Origin: Kiritimatiellia bacterium
GTDB taxonomy: Bacteria; Verrucomicrobiota; Kiritimatiellia; RFP12; UBA1067
NCBI GenBank assembly: GCA_024405255.1
Contig: JAKSOY010000050.1
Span: 1-21,465, forward strand
DNA: 21,465 nt
Direction of reading: 5' to 3'
Of this stretch, positions 1-9,500 are shown piece by piece. Position 1 is the first letter of the stretch. Each line of letters starts with the position of its first letter. The notes below the pieces were generated by a model. The model did not search any database. It was given only the letters and a program-made list of their open reading frames with translations, and was not told the origin of the DNA. Both the position numbers and the translations under genes were made by a program.

Positions 1-2075
1 TTCTGCTTGCCGGGAGCGGTTTCGCCGCGTCGCGTGAAGTGACGACGGTGCAGACCTACACGGGCGTGTGCACGATTTCCCCGGGAACGACGAGCGAAAC
101 CTGGCATGTCCAGCCCAATGGTTCCCTCGTGGTCAACACGGACAAATCAGGCAACAACTACATTGAAATCCGCAATGTGAATCCCAGCGCGCTGGAACTG
201 AATGGCGGATCGATTTCCGCTGGTGCGCTGGCGTTGCGGGGCGAGTACTCGACCTATTGTCAGCAGAGCGGGACGATGACCTTGAACGAACGCGGTTTCC
301 TGATCGACGGGGGAACGGTGGAACTGCTGGGCGGCACGTGTTCGGCGGTCGTGAACTTCCGTAACTGTTCCTCGGCGACGTTCACGATGGGCGGTGGCCG
401 GCTTCGAACGTCCTCCGTCACAGGGAGCAACATGGCCCGGGCCGATTTCCGCTTTCGGGTGGCGAACGACGCGTTTGCCGTGACGACTCCCTGGTCGGAG
501 GCGATGATCACGGCGACAACGCCGATCACGCAGGCGCCGAAGTCTCTCACCATCGACGGGGATCCCGTTCCGGGATGCGTCTACGCCCTGGTGGACGGCC
601 TCACGAATGACACGTTCTTCACGGCGCTGACGCCGTCGGTGCCGACAGGTTGGACACTTGCGCGCATCGGTCGACGATTGCTGCTGGCGGAACCGGCTTC
701 TTTGGCGATCACTGCGGCGACTTGGACGGGTACCGCAGGCGATGGCGATCCGCGTACGCCCGGCAACTGGATTTGCCGTGATGCCGCCGGTACGATAAAG
801 CCCGGCGCGCTTCCCGGCGTCGCCACCACGGTTTCGGTGCCGTCGGATGCCGCTACCTTCACCTTCCCGGCCGACAAGGCAATTCCCCTCGCCGAGGTCC
901 GTTTCCTCGGAACCTCCTTCGCACTTGCGGCCGATGCGGATTGGACCGGTCTCACGTCCGACGTGCTGACAATGCCGCCGACGACGATCGACCTGAATGG
1001 CCACACGTTGAGAGTGTGCGACGAACCGGTCCCGGCGGTGGCCGAGGTGACGAGCGGCGTTGCCGGCGGCACGCTGCTCTTCGACATCCCGGCGGGGGGC
1101 GAGGTGTCGCTCGCCCACGTGGCGTTGACCGGAGCGCTCACCGTGGTCAAGGAGGGCGCGGGGGTGCTGTCGTTCGCGAAGACCCACCAGACGTTCACCG
1201 GCGGCGTCGACGTTCGTGCCGGATCGATCTGGGCCATGGGCGAACCGGCCCATTGGACATTCGGCGGCGCCTCGAGGACGCAACCGGCGGCGACCGTTCT
1301 CACGCTCCACGCCGGGACGATGCTCGACTTGCGCGCTTACGCGGGGTGGGGATACACGACGATGGTTCTTGACGGCGGCACTGTCGCCGGCCGAAGTACG
1401 TTGTTCAATCCGCAGATGCAGTTGACAGCGCCCTCGACGCTGCAGGTTGTGGCGAGCGGCGATCTCAATGTCAAAGGCGCGGTGATCGATCTGGGGGGAC
1501 AGACCCTCACAGTTTCGATTGCGAGCGGCAAGTATCTGAAACTCGAATCGTCCGTGATTTCAAATGGCGTTCTGGATGTCGTACAAGGCGGCTGGGTGAC
1601 CAATCAGACGGCGCTCGACGCACGCACGGTCGATCTGAAAATCGGCTCGGCGTTGGCGCTGGAGGCCGAACTGAGCGTGCGCGACTACGAGGCGAAATTC
1701 ACGTCCAACTACAGTTCGGGAACGGCGCCGCTGAAGGTGTACGGCATGTTTACGCCCACCACCGATTTCTTCTACGGATGCACGCTGCAGGATGGTGCGA
1801 CGCTCAATCTCGCCGCGAAGACGGGTGCCTGGTCCACGACGAGCGCCTTCACGGGGGCGTTGAACGTCGTCACCTTTGCGGACGGCGCGCGCGTGACGGT
1901 CGAGCTGGGCGACCGCCTGCCTGAACAGGGCGAACAGCTGATCGCGTGGACGCCCGCGACGAAGCCCGCAAACCTGTCCACGCTTACCTTCGTCGATTCC
2001 CACCGCCATCGACGCCTCTTCGCCGACGCACACGGCGTCTACTACCGCAGTGGCTTCCTGCTGATCGTGCACTAA
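1..2075 (+). CDS. Secreted PATR-like beta-strand repeat protein, 5' end cut by window
   Basis: The reading frame is open from base 3, and the codons before the first in-window GTG (39) read LLAGSGFAASREV, the end of a signal peptide. The true start therefore lies upstream of the window and GTG 39 is not the start. About 690 codons are visible. The N-terminal part is Gly/Thr/Ser-rich with repeated LxGG(S/T) turns typical of a beta-helix. Near base 715 there is a W-G-...-NW module. Around 1140-1230 there is a motif VVKEGAGVLSF...TFTGGVDVRAGSI that fits the autotransporter-associated (PATR) repeat. The last ~400 residues align with the C-terminus of the protein at 6554-11083, including the ending pattern FADGxxVxVxLGxR and a Gly-x-x-x-Leu-Leu-type tail. 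No autotransporter barrel is present. It is probably a cell-surface or exported adhesin-like protein; the ligand is unknown. The C10 peptidase gene follows 34 bases later and may share its transcript. Confidence 0.8.
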   Translation, partial: LLAGSGFAASREVTTVQTYTGVCTISPGTTSETWHVQPNGSLVVNTDKSGNNYIEIRNVNPSALELNGGSISAGALALRGEYSTYCQQSGTMTLNERGFLIDGGTVELLGGTCSAVVNFRNCSSATFTMGGGRLRTSSVTGSNMARADFRFRVANDAFAVTTPWSEAMITATTPITQAPKSLTIDGDPVPGCVYALVDGLTNDTFFTALTPSVPTGWTLARIGRRLLLAEPASLAITAATWTGTAGDGDPRTPGNWICRDAAGTIKPGALPGVATTVSVPSDAATFTFPADKAIPLAEVRFLGTSFALAADADWTGLTSDVLTMPPTTIDLNGHTLRVCDEPVPAVAEVTSGVAGGTLLFDIPAGGEVSLAHVALTGALTVVKEGAGVLSFAKTHQTFTGGVDVRAGSIWAMGEPAHWTFGGASRTQPAATVLTLHAGTMLDLRAYAGWGYTTMVLDGGTVAGRSTLFNPQMQLTAPSTLQVVASGDLNVKGAVIDLGGQTLTVSIASGKYLKLESSVISNGVLDVVQGGWVTNQTALDARTVDLKIGSALALEAELSVRDYEAKFTSNYSSGTAPLKVYGMFTPTTDFFYGCTLQDGATLNLAAKTGAWSTTSAFTGALNVVTFADGARVTVELGDRLPEQGEQLIAWTPATKPANLSTLTFVDSHRHRRLFADAHGVYYRSGFLLIVH

Positions 2076-2109
2076 GGGACCGTCCTTGCAAAAGAAAGAA
2101 CCGCACGAA

Positions 2110-5100
2110 ATGAAAACCGTACTTCACTTTTCTCTGCTTCGGATTGTCGGGGGACTTGTGGTGACGCTGATTGCGGCGAGTTCGCTGGCGGCGCCGGTGG
2201 ATGAGGCGATGGCGGCGAAGGCGCTCGCGGCCTGGCGGGTGCGTCGAGGGACTTTGGGTGTGACGATGGGAATGACGGTCGAACGTGTGCGGTGCATTCG
2301 GCGCGAGGGGCTGGCCTTTCACGTGGTGCAGTTCGTGGGCGGTGGCGTGGCTTTGGCGGCGGCCGAGACGACGATCCGTCCGGTGATGTTCTTTTCGGCG
2401 GATGCCGATTTCGACGAAGATCCTGAAAATCCCGTGTGGGCGCTGCTGCGAGCTGAATTCGACGAACGGGAGCGCCGTGCGTCGCGTCCGCAGTTGATGG
2501 CGGTGGCGGACGATTCTGCCGCGGCGGCGAATGCGTCCGAATGGGCCGATCTGCTGTCGGGTGGACCGACCTTGAAATACAGCCTCACATCAATCAGCGA
2601 TGTGCGGGTGGCGCCGTTTGTCCAAACGCGGTGGAGCCAAAAGGATGTCAGTGGAAAATACTGCTTCAACTATTCGACGCCCAACCACTGGGCCTGCGGC
2701 TGCGTGGCGACGGCGTTGGCGCAGATCGTGCGGTATTTCGAGTATCCGGCGGCGACGAAGTCCTTCCCGCGCGTGACGAGTCCCTATTGTGAAATCGATG
2801 GTGTCACGACGAGTCTCACAACGCAGGGCGGCTGCTATGACTGGAGCCAGATGCCGCCGACGCCGTCCGGCAATGCGGCGACCCAATATGAAAATCAGCG
2901 GAAGATGATCGGCAAGCTGACGAGCGACCTCGGGATTCTTCTGGGGACGTCATACGGCAGCGGCGGCAGCGGCGCCTATGGTTTCGATGCCAAGCCGGTT
3001 CTGGAACGACTCGGCTATGCCAATGCCATTGTGCATCAAGGTGGTCAATACACGGGGGTCGGGGACGATTTTCAGCGACTGTTGATGTCCAATTTCGATG
3101 CACGTCTGCCGGTGATGCTCGAACTGTCCAACCATGTCATCGTCGGCGATGGCTACGGCTACAATGGCGGAACTCTCTACTACCACCTGAACTTCGGCTG
3201 GAGCAGTGCTTCCTCCACGGCCTGGTACGCGCCGCCGAACGACATGAGGGACTATTCATCCTTTGAGGGCGCGACCTACAACATCTTCCCGACGCGAACC
3301 GGACATCCCTGCATTGCCAGCGGTCGGGTACTGGATGAGAACGGGTATCCCGTTGCCGGCGCAACGGTGGCGGCGGCGAAGAGCAGCGCGCCGAACACGA
3401 CGGTGGCGACTGCCGTCACGGATGAACGGGGAATCTATGCCGTGTTCGTGCCGGCGGGCACCTATCGGCTTTCAGCGGAGAAGCTCCTTGCGAACGGGGA
3501 TGGTCGGTTCGTCGGCGGGAGAAGCGCGACGGTGAAGGCGTGTGTTTCAGTTGACGTTCTAGTGGACAGCAATGGTTTGCCGTGGGGGTTCTATAACAAC
3601 CGTCCGGCGTCTGAAATCGGCAATGCCGCACAATGCGACATCGGCGTGGTCCTTGAGAGCTTTACGCCTGAAGCAACTGCCGAGATCGCGGGTTCGATGA
3701 CGGTCGGGCCCGATTTCGCGTCGGTTCTCGTTCCCGTACGGGTGCAGGTCAAACAGTACGGAACGCTTTCTTCGTCGGCGCAGGTGGTTGTGCGTCTGTC
3801 GTCGTGGACGGACGGAACGACCTCCGTCCAGACGTTCACGATCGCGGGGGACCGGGACGTGCATGATTTCATGGCGCATTTTTCGGGTCTCACGCCGGGG
3901 ATGCCGTATCTTGCGACTGTACAGGTGGAGATGGAGGACATTGGATCCGTTGCAACGGCCGACGCGCTAGGGGTGTCGGCGCGGACGATTCCGTGGATCG
4001 ACGAGAGTGCTGCAACCTTCCCGAATGCAGGATGGCGGGTTGATGCCAGCGGCGCGCAGACGGCGGAGGGATGGATTTCCCTCAAGCACGAGATTGACGA
4101 TGCGCAGGCGGCGATGTCCTTTACGGCGACGGGAGGCGTGGACCGGGCGAATCTGTCCTTGCGCATCAAGGCGTATTCTGGAGTGACATTGGACGAGTTG
4201 GCCGCCTATCCGATGTCGGGCTGTGCGGGGCTGACGCTGGTGTCCGCGACGAACGAGGTGCCGCGTTTCGCCGTGTGGGCGGCAGGCCGATGGGTGGTGA
4301 CGGAGCATGTTCAGGCAGACGAAACGTGTGAATACGACGTGAACATCCTTGTCGATCGAACGCAGGGCCGCGTTGCCTATCGGGTTCGTCCGCAAGGCGG
4401 CGTTTGGATGGATCTCGGAACGTACGCGAGCGTGGCCGACGGACAGCCCGTGCAGTCGGTCGAGTTCGTCGGTTCGCTCGATGTAGCACGGGTAGATGGC
4501 GTACGCATGGACCCAAATCTGATTGCCGATGCGAACGGCGTCGAATATGCCGATTTCGCGTCCGCGCTGGCCGCCGGTGCGACAGGCGTGTTGACGCCGC
4601 TCTGGTCGTCGACGGCGACGATTCCCGCCGGCCGGCTCGGTGTGGCGTCCGTGTTCGACCCGAACCATCTCCTTGAAGTGTCCGCAGGAAGCGAGTCGAC
4701 AATCTATCGCACGACGACGACGGAAGGTGTGACGCGCCGGTGGTTTTGCGAGGCTGTTCCCGAAGAGACGGCGAATCGGCTGGCGCAGAAAGTCGATGCG
4801 CTCGTTGCGGGCGGCATTTCCGAGCAGGGGTTGGCAGATTGGTTCATAACGAATCGCGACCATTTCACCGGGCGGGCCCTTGCCGACAGCAGGCTGGTGG
4901 GTGCGTCGTATCGGCTCGGGGTTTCGACGCTTCTGGGTCCGTCGAATCGCATCGAGATCTGTGATTTCGCGGCGGTGGATCAGTCCGTACGTTTCAAGGT
5001 CGCGCTGGACCATGCCGAGTTGACGGCGCCGTCGCTGGCTGAAATGGTCGAAACGACGACAGACCTGACGCAGGCCCCGTGGACGGTTCTCGCGCCAGGT

Positions 5101-5184
5101 CTGATGACGAACGGCGTTTTCACAGTCCCCGTCGCAGATCCCTGCCGTTTCTTCCGCATACGCATACCCGAAGACGCAAAGTGA
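2110..5184 (+). CDS. Secreted C10-family (streptopain-like) cysteine peptidase, multidomain
   Basis: The 1024-residue product starts at ATG 2110, which gives a clean signal peptide ending near ASSLAAPVDE. The in-frame TTG at 2086 would add eight charged residues before it, so it was not chosen. An N-terminal prodomain-like region (about 25-150) is followed by a papain-fold C10 peptidase domain. The nucleophile motif GCVATALAQI has Cys198, the second motif SNHVIVGDGY has His342, and FGW has Trp364, matching the streptopain order Cys-His-Trp. Residues about 400-490 form a carboxypeptidase-regulatory-like (CarboxypepD_reg) beta domain (SGRVLDENGYPVAGATV). Fibronectin-like and LamG-like beta regions follow, and the protein ends in FFRIRIPEDAK. 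It probably acts outside the cell as a protease tethered or targeted by the C-terminal domains; the substrate is unknown. It lies between surface-protein genes. An unusual point is the extra Cys196 two residues before the nucleophile. Confidence 0.85.
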   Translation: MKTVLHFSLLRIVGGLVVTLIAASSLAAPVDEAMAAKALAAWRVRRGTLGVTMGMTVERVRCIRREGLAFHVVQFVGGGVALAAAETTIRPVMFFSADADFDEDPENPVWALLRAEFDERERRASRPQLMAVADDSAAAANASEWADLLSGGPTLKYSLTSISDVRVAPFVQTRWSQKDVSGKYCFNYSTPNHWACGCVATALAQIVRYFEYPAATKSFPRVTSPYCEIDGVTTSLTTQGGCYDWSQMPPTPSGNAATQYENQRKMIGKLTSDLGILLGTSYGSGGSGAYGFDAKPVLERLGYANAIVHQGGQYTGVGDDFQRLLMSNFDARLPVMLELSNHVIVGDGYGYNGGTLYYHLNFGWSSASSTAWYAPPNDMRDYSSFEGATYNIFPTRTGHPCIASGRVLDENGYPVAGATVAAAKSSAPNTTVATAVTDERGIYAVFVPAGTYRLSAEKLLANGDGRFVGGRSATVKACVSVDVLVDSNGLPWGFYNNRPASEIGNAAQCDIGVVLESFTPEATAEIAGSMTVGPDFASVLVPVRVQVKQYGTLSSSAQVVVRLSSWTDGTTSVQTFTIAGDRDVHDFMAHFSGLTPGMPYLATVQVEMEDIGSVATADALGVSARTIPWIDESAATFPNAGWRVDASGAQTAEGWISLKHEIDDAQAAMSFTATGGVDRANLSLRIKAYSGVTLDELAAYPMSGCAGLTLVSATNEVPRFAVWAAGRWVVTEHVQADETCEYDVNILVDRTQGRVAYRVRPQGGVWMDLGTYASVADGQPVQSVEFVGSLDVARVDGVRMDPNLIADANGVEYADFASALAAGATGVLTPLWSSTATIPAGRLGVASVFDPNHLLEVSAGSESTIYRTTTTEGVTRRWFCEAVPEETANRLAQKVDALVAGGISEQGLADWFITNRDHFTGRALADSRLVGASYRLGVSTLLGPSNRIEICDFAAVDQSVRFKVALDHAELTAPSLAEMVETTTDLTQAPWTVLAPGLMTNGVFTVPVADPCRFFRIRIPEDAK

Positions 5185-5230
5185 AACCTCCTCCTTCGCA
5201 CCGAATTCCCATTCCTTTCCAGAACTTCAG

Positions 5231-5260
5231 TTGCCAGACGGTCGTTAGAAATGGTATACT
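5231..5260 (+). promoter_or_regulatory. Promoter of the acyltransferase gene
   Basis: A -35 TTGCCA (5231-5236) and a -10 TATACT (5255-5260) are separated by 18 bases, and the -10 is extended (TGGTATACT). Transcription would start near 5267, followed by a purine-rich ribosome site AGGAGAAG at 5271 and the ATG at 5288. Confidence 0.65.
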
Positions 5261-5287
5261 TCGTGTGAAGAGGAGAAGAGAAGTCGT

Positions 5288-6421
5288 ATGACCGAGAAGA
5301 AACATGAAGTCTGGCTGGATGTCGTTCGTTTTGTGGCGATGTTCTTTGTTGTGGTGAGCCATGCGGGCGACACATTCAATATGAATACGCCCGAGGGCGA
5401 TTCGTTTTACGCGCTTATGGGACAGATCTGGGGTTCGCTCGCGCGGTTCTGCGTGCCGGTCTTCGCGATGATGACGGGCTATCTGCTGTTGCCGACGCGA
5501 CTGGACTGGGGCGCCTTCGCCAAGAAGCGCATCGGGCGCGTGTTGGGTCCGTTTGTCTTCTGGAGCGTCATCTACTGTCTCTTCCCGCTTTTCGTCGGCG
5601 TGTGCGGCGGGGATCTGCAGACGCTCAAGAACTTCTTCCCGTTCACCGATGCGGCGGCCTGCAATGCCGCAACGGCCTGGGGCTACCTCAAGCTTGTGCC
5701 GCTGAGCTTCTGCATGATGACGACGCACCTCTGGTACGTCTACATGCTCATCGGACTCTATCTCGTGCTGCCGATTTTCTCCGCCTGGTTCGAGAAGGCG
5801 ACGGCGCGCGAGAAGACGGCGTTCCTCGGACTTTGGACGGCGTCGCTTTCGCTGCCCTATCTGCGTCACGCTCTGCACGGCTGGGTGCTCGGCGAATGCG
5901 CCTGGAACGACTTCGGTCTGTTCTACTCGTTCGCCGGCTTCCTCGGCTACGCGGTTCTGGGTTCGGTTCTCGGCAAGATGCGCGCGCTTTCGTGGATGCG
6001 AACCCTGGCGATTGCGGTGCCGCTTTTCGTTGCCGGCTTCCTGGTCACGTTCTTCGGCTATCGCCATGCGATGGCGGTGAGCGGCGGCAACTACGACAAG
6101 TACGCCGATCTCATCGAACTCTACTGGCAGTTCCTCTCGCCCAACGTGGCGGCGATGAGTGCGGCCGTGTTCCTCGTGGGCAAGAAGTTCGAGCGCGTAC
6201 CGGCGCCGATCGCCCGCGCCCTGGCGAACATCAACATCTGCGGCTTCGGCATCTACTGCTGCCACTATGCGTTCATCGGCGCCGTCTACCACGGCTGCAT
6301 CAAGCCGCTCCACCTGCCCGTGGCGATCCAGCTGCCGCTGACCTCCCTGGTGGCCTACATGGTCGTGTGGGGTTTCGTGCGGACCGTGCGTGCGCTTCCC
6401 GGCGGCAAGACCATCGCCTAG
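5288..6421 (+). CDS. Integral-membrane acyltransferase, acyltransferase-3 family (OafA/WecH-like)
   Basis: The 377-residue polytopic membrane protein begins with the family signature around WLDVVRFVAMFFVVVSHAGD: Asp11, Arg14 and the likely catalytic His25 match the D-x-x-R...H pattern of acyltransferase-3 (PF01757). About ten hydrophobic segments follow, for example FVAMFFVVV, GPFVFWSVIYCLFPLFVG, LWYVYMLIGLYLVLPIF and AVLGSVLG. Family members move acetyl or other acyl groups onto surface sugars (O-antigen, exopolysaccharide, peptidoglycan) at the cytoplasmic membrane. The acceptor cannot be told from sequence. ATG 5288 is preceded by AGGAGAAG and by a good promoter, so the gene is probably transcribed alone. 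It sits between two exported-protein genes, which fits a surface-modification role, but this is inference. Confidence 0.85.
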   Translation: MTEKKHEVWLDVVRFVAMFFVVVSHAGDTFNMNTPEGDSFYALMGQIWGSLARFCVPVFAMMTGYLLLPTRLDWGAFAKKRIGRVLGPFVFWSVIYCLFPLFVGVCGGDLQTLKNFFPFTDAAACNAATAWGYLKLVPLSFCMMTTHLWYVYMLIGLYLVLPIFSAWFEKATAREKTAFLGLWTASLSLPYLRHALHGWVLGECAWNDFGLFYSFAGFLGYAVLGSVLGKMRALSWMRTLAIAVPLFVAGFLVTFFGYRHAMAVSGGNYDKYADLIELYWQFLSPNVAAMSAAVFLVGKKFERVPAPIARALANINICGFGIYCCHYAFIGAVYHGCIKPLHLPVAIQLPLTSLVAYMVVWGFVRTVRALPGGKTIA

Positions 6422-6487
6422 CCGAGGGAATCGATCAGCGTTCATGCCCAGTCCCCCTGACCGATTACGGATCATATGAGAAGTTCG

Positions 6488-6516
6488 TTGTGTCGAGCAG
6501 GGGAAAGTGGTATACT
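6488..6516 (+). promoter_or_regulatory. Promoter of the large LamG/PATR-like gene
   Basis: A -35 TTGTGT (6488-6493), a 17-base spacer and a -10 TATACT (6511-6516) with the extended form TGGTATACT. The predicted RNA start is near 6523, about 31 bases before ATG 6554, with GAGGTTGAG as the ribosome site. This placement excludes the in-frame ATG at 6476 as a start because it lies upstream of the promoter. Confidence 0.6.
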
Positions 6517-6553
6517 GTCCATGATCGTGGATTTCAGAACTGAGGTTGAGAAA

Positions 6554-9500
6554 ATGAGAAAACTGCTTGCTCTGCTGTCTTTGGTTTGTGCGGTCTCGGT
6601 CGAGGCGGCGCCGACGTTGATTTCCCGCTGGGATTTCGACAATTACAATCCCGCGAACATCGTGGACGCGCTCAAGCCGTCGGCCGGTACCTCCAGTGCC
6701 AGCATCGGGATTTGCAACGGCAGCGGCGCTTCGACCGCGGCACTCGCCGGCATCATCGGTCCGGCCTACCTCGTCGACGGATCTGTCGCGCCCGGCCTTT
6801 CCGCCGGCGACTACGCGATCGCACTGCCGAAGGGTACCCATCTGAAGGTGCCGTTCCCGGGCGGTGTCATCAAGAACAAGCATTGGACGGTGCGTGTACG
6901 CTTCTTCCATCCGGCGGCTTCCGGCGGCAAGCCCCGCGCCATCCTCCAGCCGGCGCTCAACAACAAAGGGCAGTATTTCTTCGGCCTTGACGCCGGCAAC
7001 CGTCTCTGGATCGACCACAACAACGCGCCGGGCAAGAACTACACGGGTGCGGATGGTGCCGAAAACGGCTTTTCCGCCGGCAATACGCCATCTCGTACGG
7101 CGGGGGTTTCGCTCTGGCACACGCTGACAGTCTGCTTCGGCAACAACGGCGTCGCTTCGTATCTCAACGGCGTCCGCAACACGTCGTCGTTGAATACGAA
7201 CGATCCCCGCGGGGCGTTTACGGGCGATGGACTCCTGCTCTTTGCCGATGACACTGGCGAGGACGAACTCGTCTATGTGTCGTCGGTCGAGCTGTGGCAG
7301 GATACACCGGTCTACCACGCCCCGAACTATATGCCCACCGCGTCGGGCAATCTCTTTTCCATCGCGTCGCTCAATGACGTGCGTGATGGTCTGTGTACCG
7401 TTCGCGGCCTCGGCACGTGGATATCCTATTCGACGCCGTTGCATTCGTTCGAGCGTATCGTCACCGCCGACGATGCGGGCAACGCCACCTCGTTGAAACT
7501 TGATTTCGCCACGTGGGGCGGCGACCAGAACGTTTTGGCCCAGTTCACGCAGAACGAGAACAACGTCGTCGGCAATTCCCTGCGCATGGCCTGGAACCTT
7601 GGCTGGAATCAACGCTATTTCACGGACACCGGCGACTTCGTGCAGGGCCAGCAGTCGATGGCGGCCGGGACGACCTGGAATTTCAAAGGCTATGCGCCCT
7701 ACAACCTTTTCTGCACGCCGTTCATCACCCTCAAGGGCGACATCAAGTGGACGAAGCTGTTGGGCGTCGGCAAGTTCGGCGTACCGCGCGTCACGGTGTG
7801 TGTGGGCAGCGCCACGCTGACCTTCGACCGGCCGCCCCAGGTGGACTCGCTGGCTTTTGAGAGCGGCTTCGGCGACGGCCGCGTCAATCTGAATCTGGCA
7901 TACCTCCTCGACGACTACAAGACGATGTCCGGTATCGGCGAACTCAAGGTCGACAAGGATGTGACGCTGACGCTGCCGGTTGGTGTTTCGGTGGGCGGTA
8001 CGCTCGTCCTCCAGAAGGGCTCGGCGCTGTCCGTGCCGGGGATTTCGCCGACAGCACCGACGACGCTCCTCACGACCAGTGGCGGCGTGGTGCTGCCGCA
8101 GGGTGTTCCGATCGAGTCGTTTGTCAGTTACGATACGGGACGAGTCTCGCTCTCGCAGGATGGCAAGCAGATCCTCTACACGCCGTTCGCGGAAGGCGTG
8201 GTGGCGACGGCAGTGTGGTCCGGCGGAGGCGATCAAACGAATCCCGCCGATCCGCGCAACTGGACCTGCCGCGGTGCGGACGGCGCGGTGATCGCGGGTG
8301 CGGTCCCCACGGCCGACACCACGGTGCAGGTGTCGGGCGAGACAACGCTCAATGTACCCGCCGAGGCTGGGTTCGTCTGTCGGCGGGTGTCGTTCATGGG
8401 CGCGGCGTCGCTCGCGCAAGACTGCGACTGGCGCGGGTTGAACGGCGTTGCGACGGTCGGCGGCGCAACGGTGACGATTCCAGAGGAGACGACGCTCACG
8501 TTGGCATCCGTCGGCGACTTCAGTCAGGTCTGCAGTTTTGTCGGCGCGGGGCGTTTGAAGGTGATGGACGACGGCAGTTTCGCCGGGGTGTTCCCGGCTT
8601 CGGTGGCTGGCTGCGCCGAGGTCGAGATGGCCGGCGACGTGAATTTCACGGGCTGCAACTGGACGAGCGGAAACAGGTTGATCCTCTCGGGTCATTCGGT
8701 CGCAAAGGGCGAGGGCTCGACCTCGGGGATGTCGGGTCCGATCGTCATTCCCGAGGGTGCCGTGCTGACTGTGGACGGCCAGGTCAATGCGCCGTCGTGC
8801 AGGGGCGAGACCTTCCGCCAGCACATTGTCGTCGACGGAGGCATGCTGACGGGCGGAGGATATCTGTATTTCTCGGCATGGAACAACCAGGAGCTTGACA
8901 TCGACATCAATGCGGGCCGTCTGGAAACTGCCTTGACGCCGTGGGCTTCGTATTACCCGAGCGGGTGCAAGATCGTGCAGACAGGCGGCGTCTTCGCGCC
9001 GAGTTCGCTCCAGCCACGACATCAGAACAACGTCTACAAGGGCACTTACGCGTCGTACACGTTCAAGGGCGGCGTGTTCGAGCCACCGGCCGGATGGACG
9101 GCCAATTTCCCGTGGCTGCCGATCACGGTGCCGGCGGACGGCGAGGCGACGATCCATCTCGTGCGTTCCGCCACCGTGGCGGCGCCGGTGACGATCGACG
9201 GCACGCTGATGTTGACGTCGGACGATCCGGCGTACACTCTGACGTTCGCGTCGCTCGCGGGCAACGGCACGCTGCGGGTCGGCAGCGGTTCGCCGCGGAT
9301 CATGGTCCCTGCAGGGGACTGGACGCCGCAGCTCACTAGCGCGGAAGGAATGACGCTGGCGCTCGGCGGTTCGGGCGAGGATCCGGTCGTGTTTACCACA
9401 GGCTTGACCAACGAGGTCTTCCTCGGGTCGTTGACGCTCACCGGCGGTTTGGTCAAACTGCCCAAGAGCAACTCCATCGGCGGCGTGCTCGCGCTGGAGG

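Noticed and set aside
147..1310. A 387-codon minus-strand frame opposite the first gene
   Set aside because: Arg-rich shadow of the PATR-like gene, with no domain and no plausible start signal.
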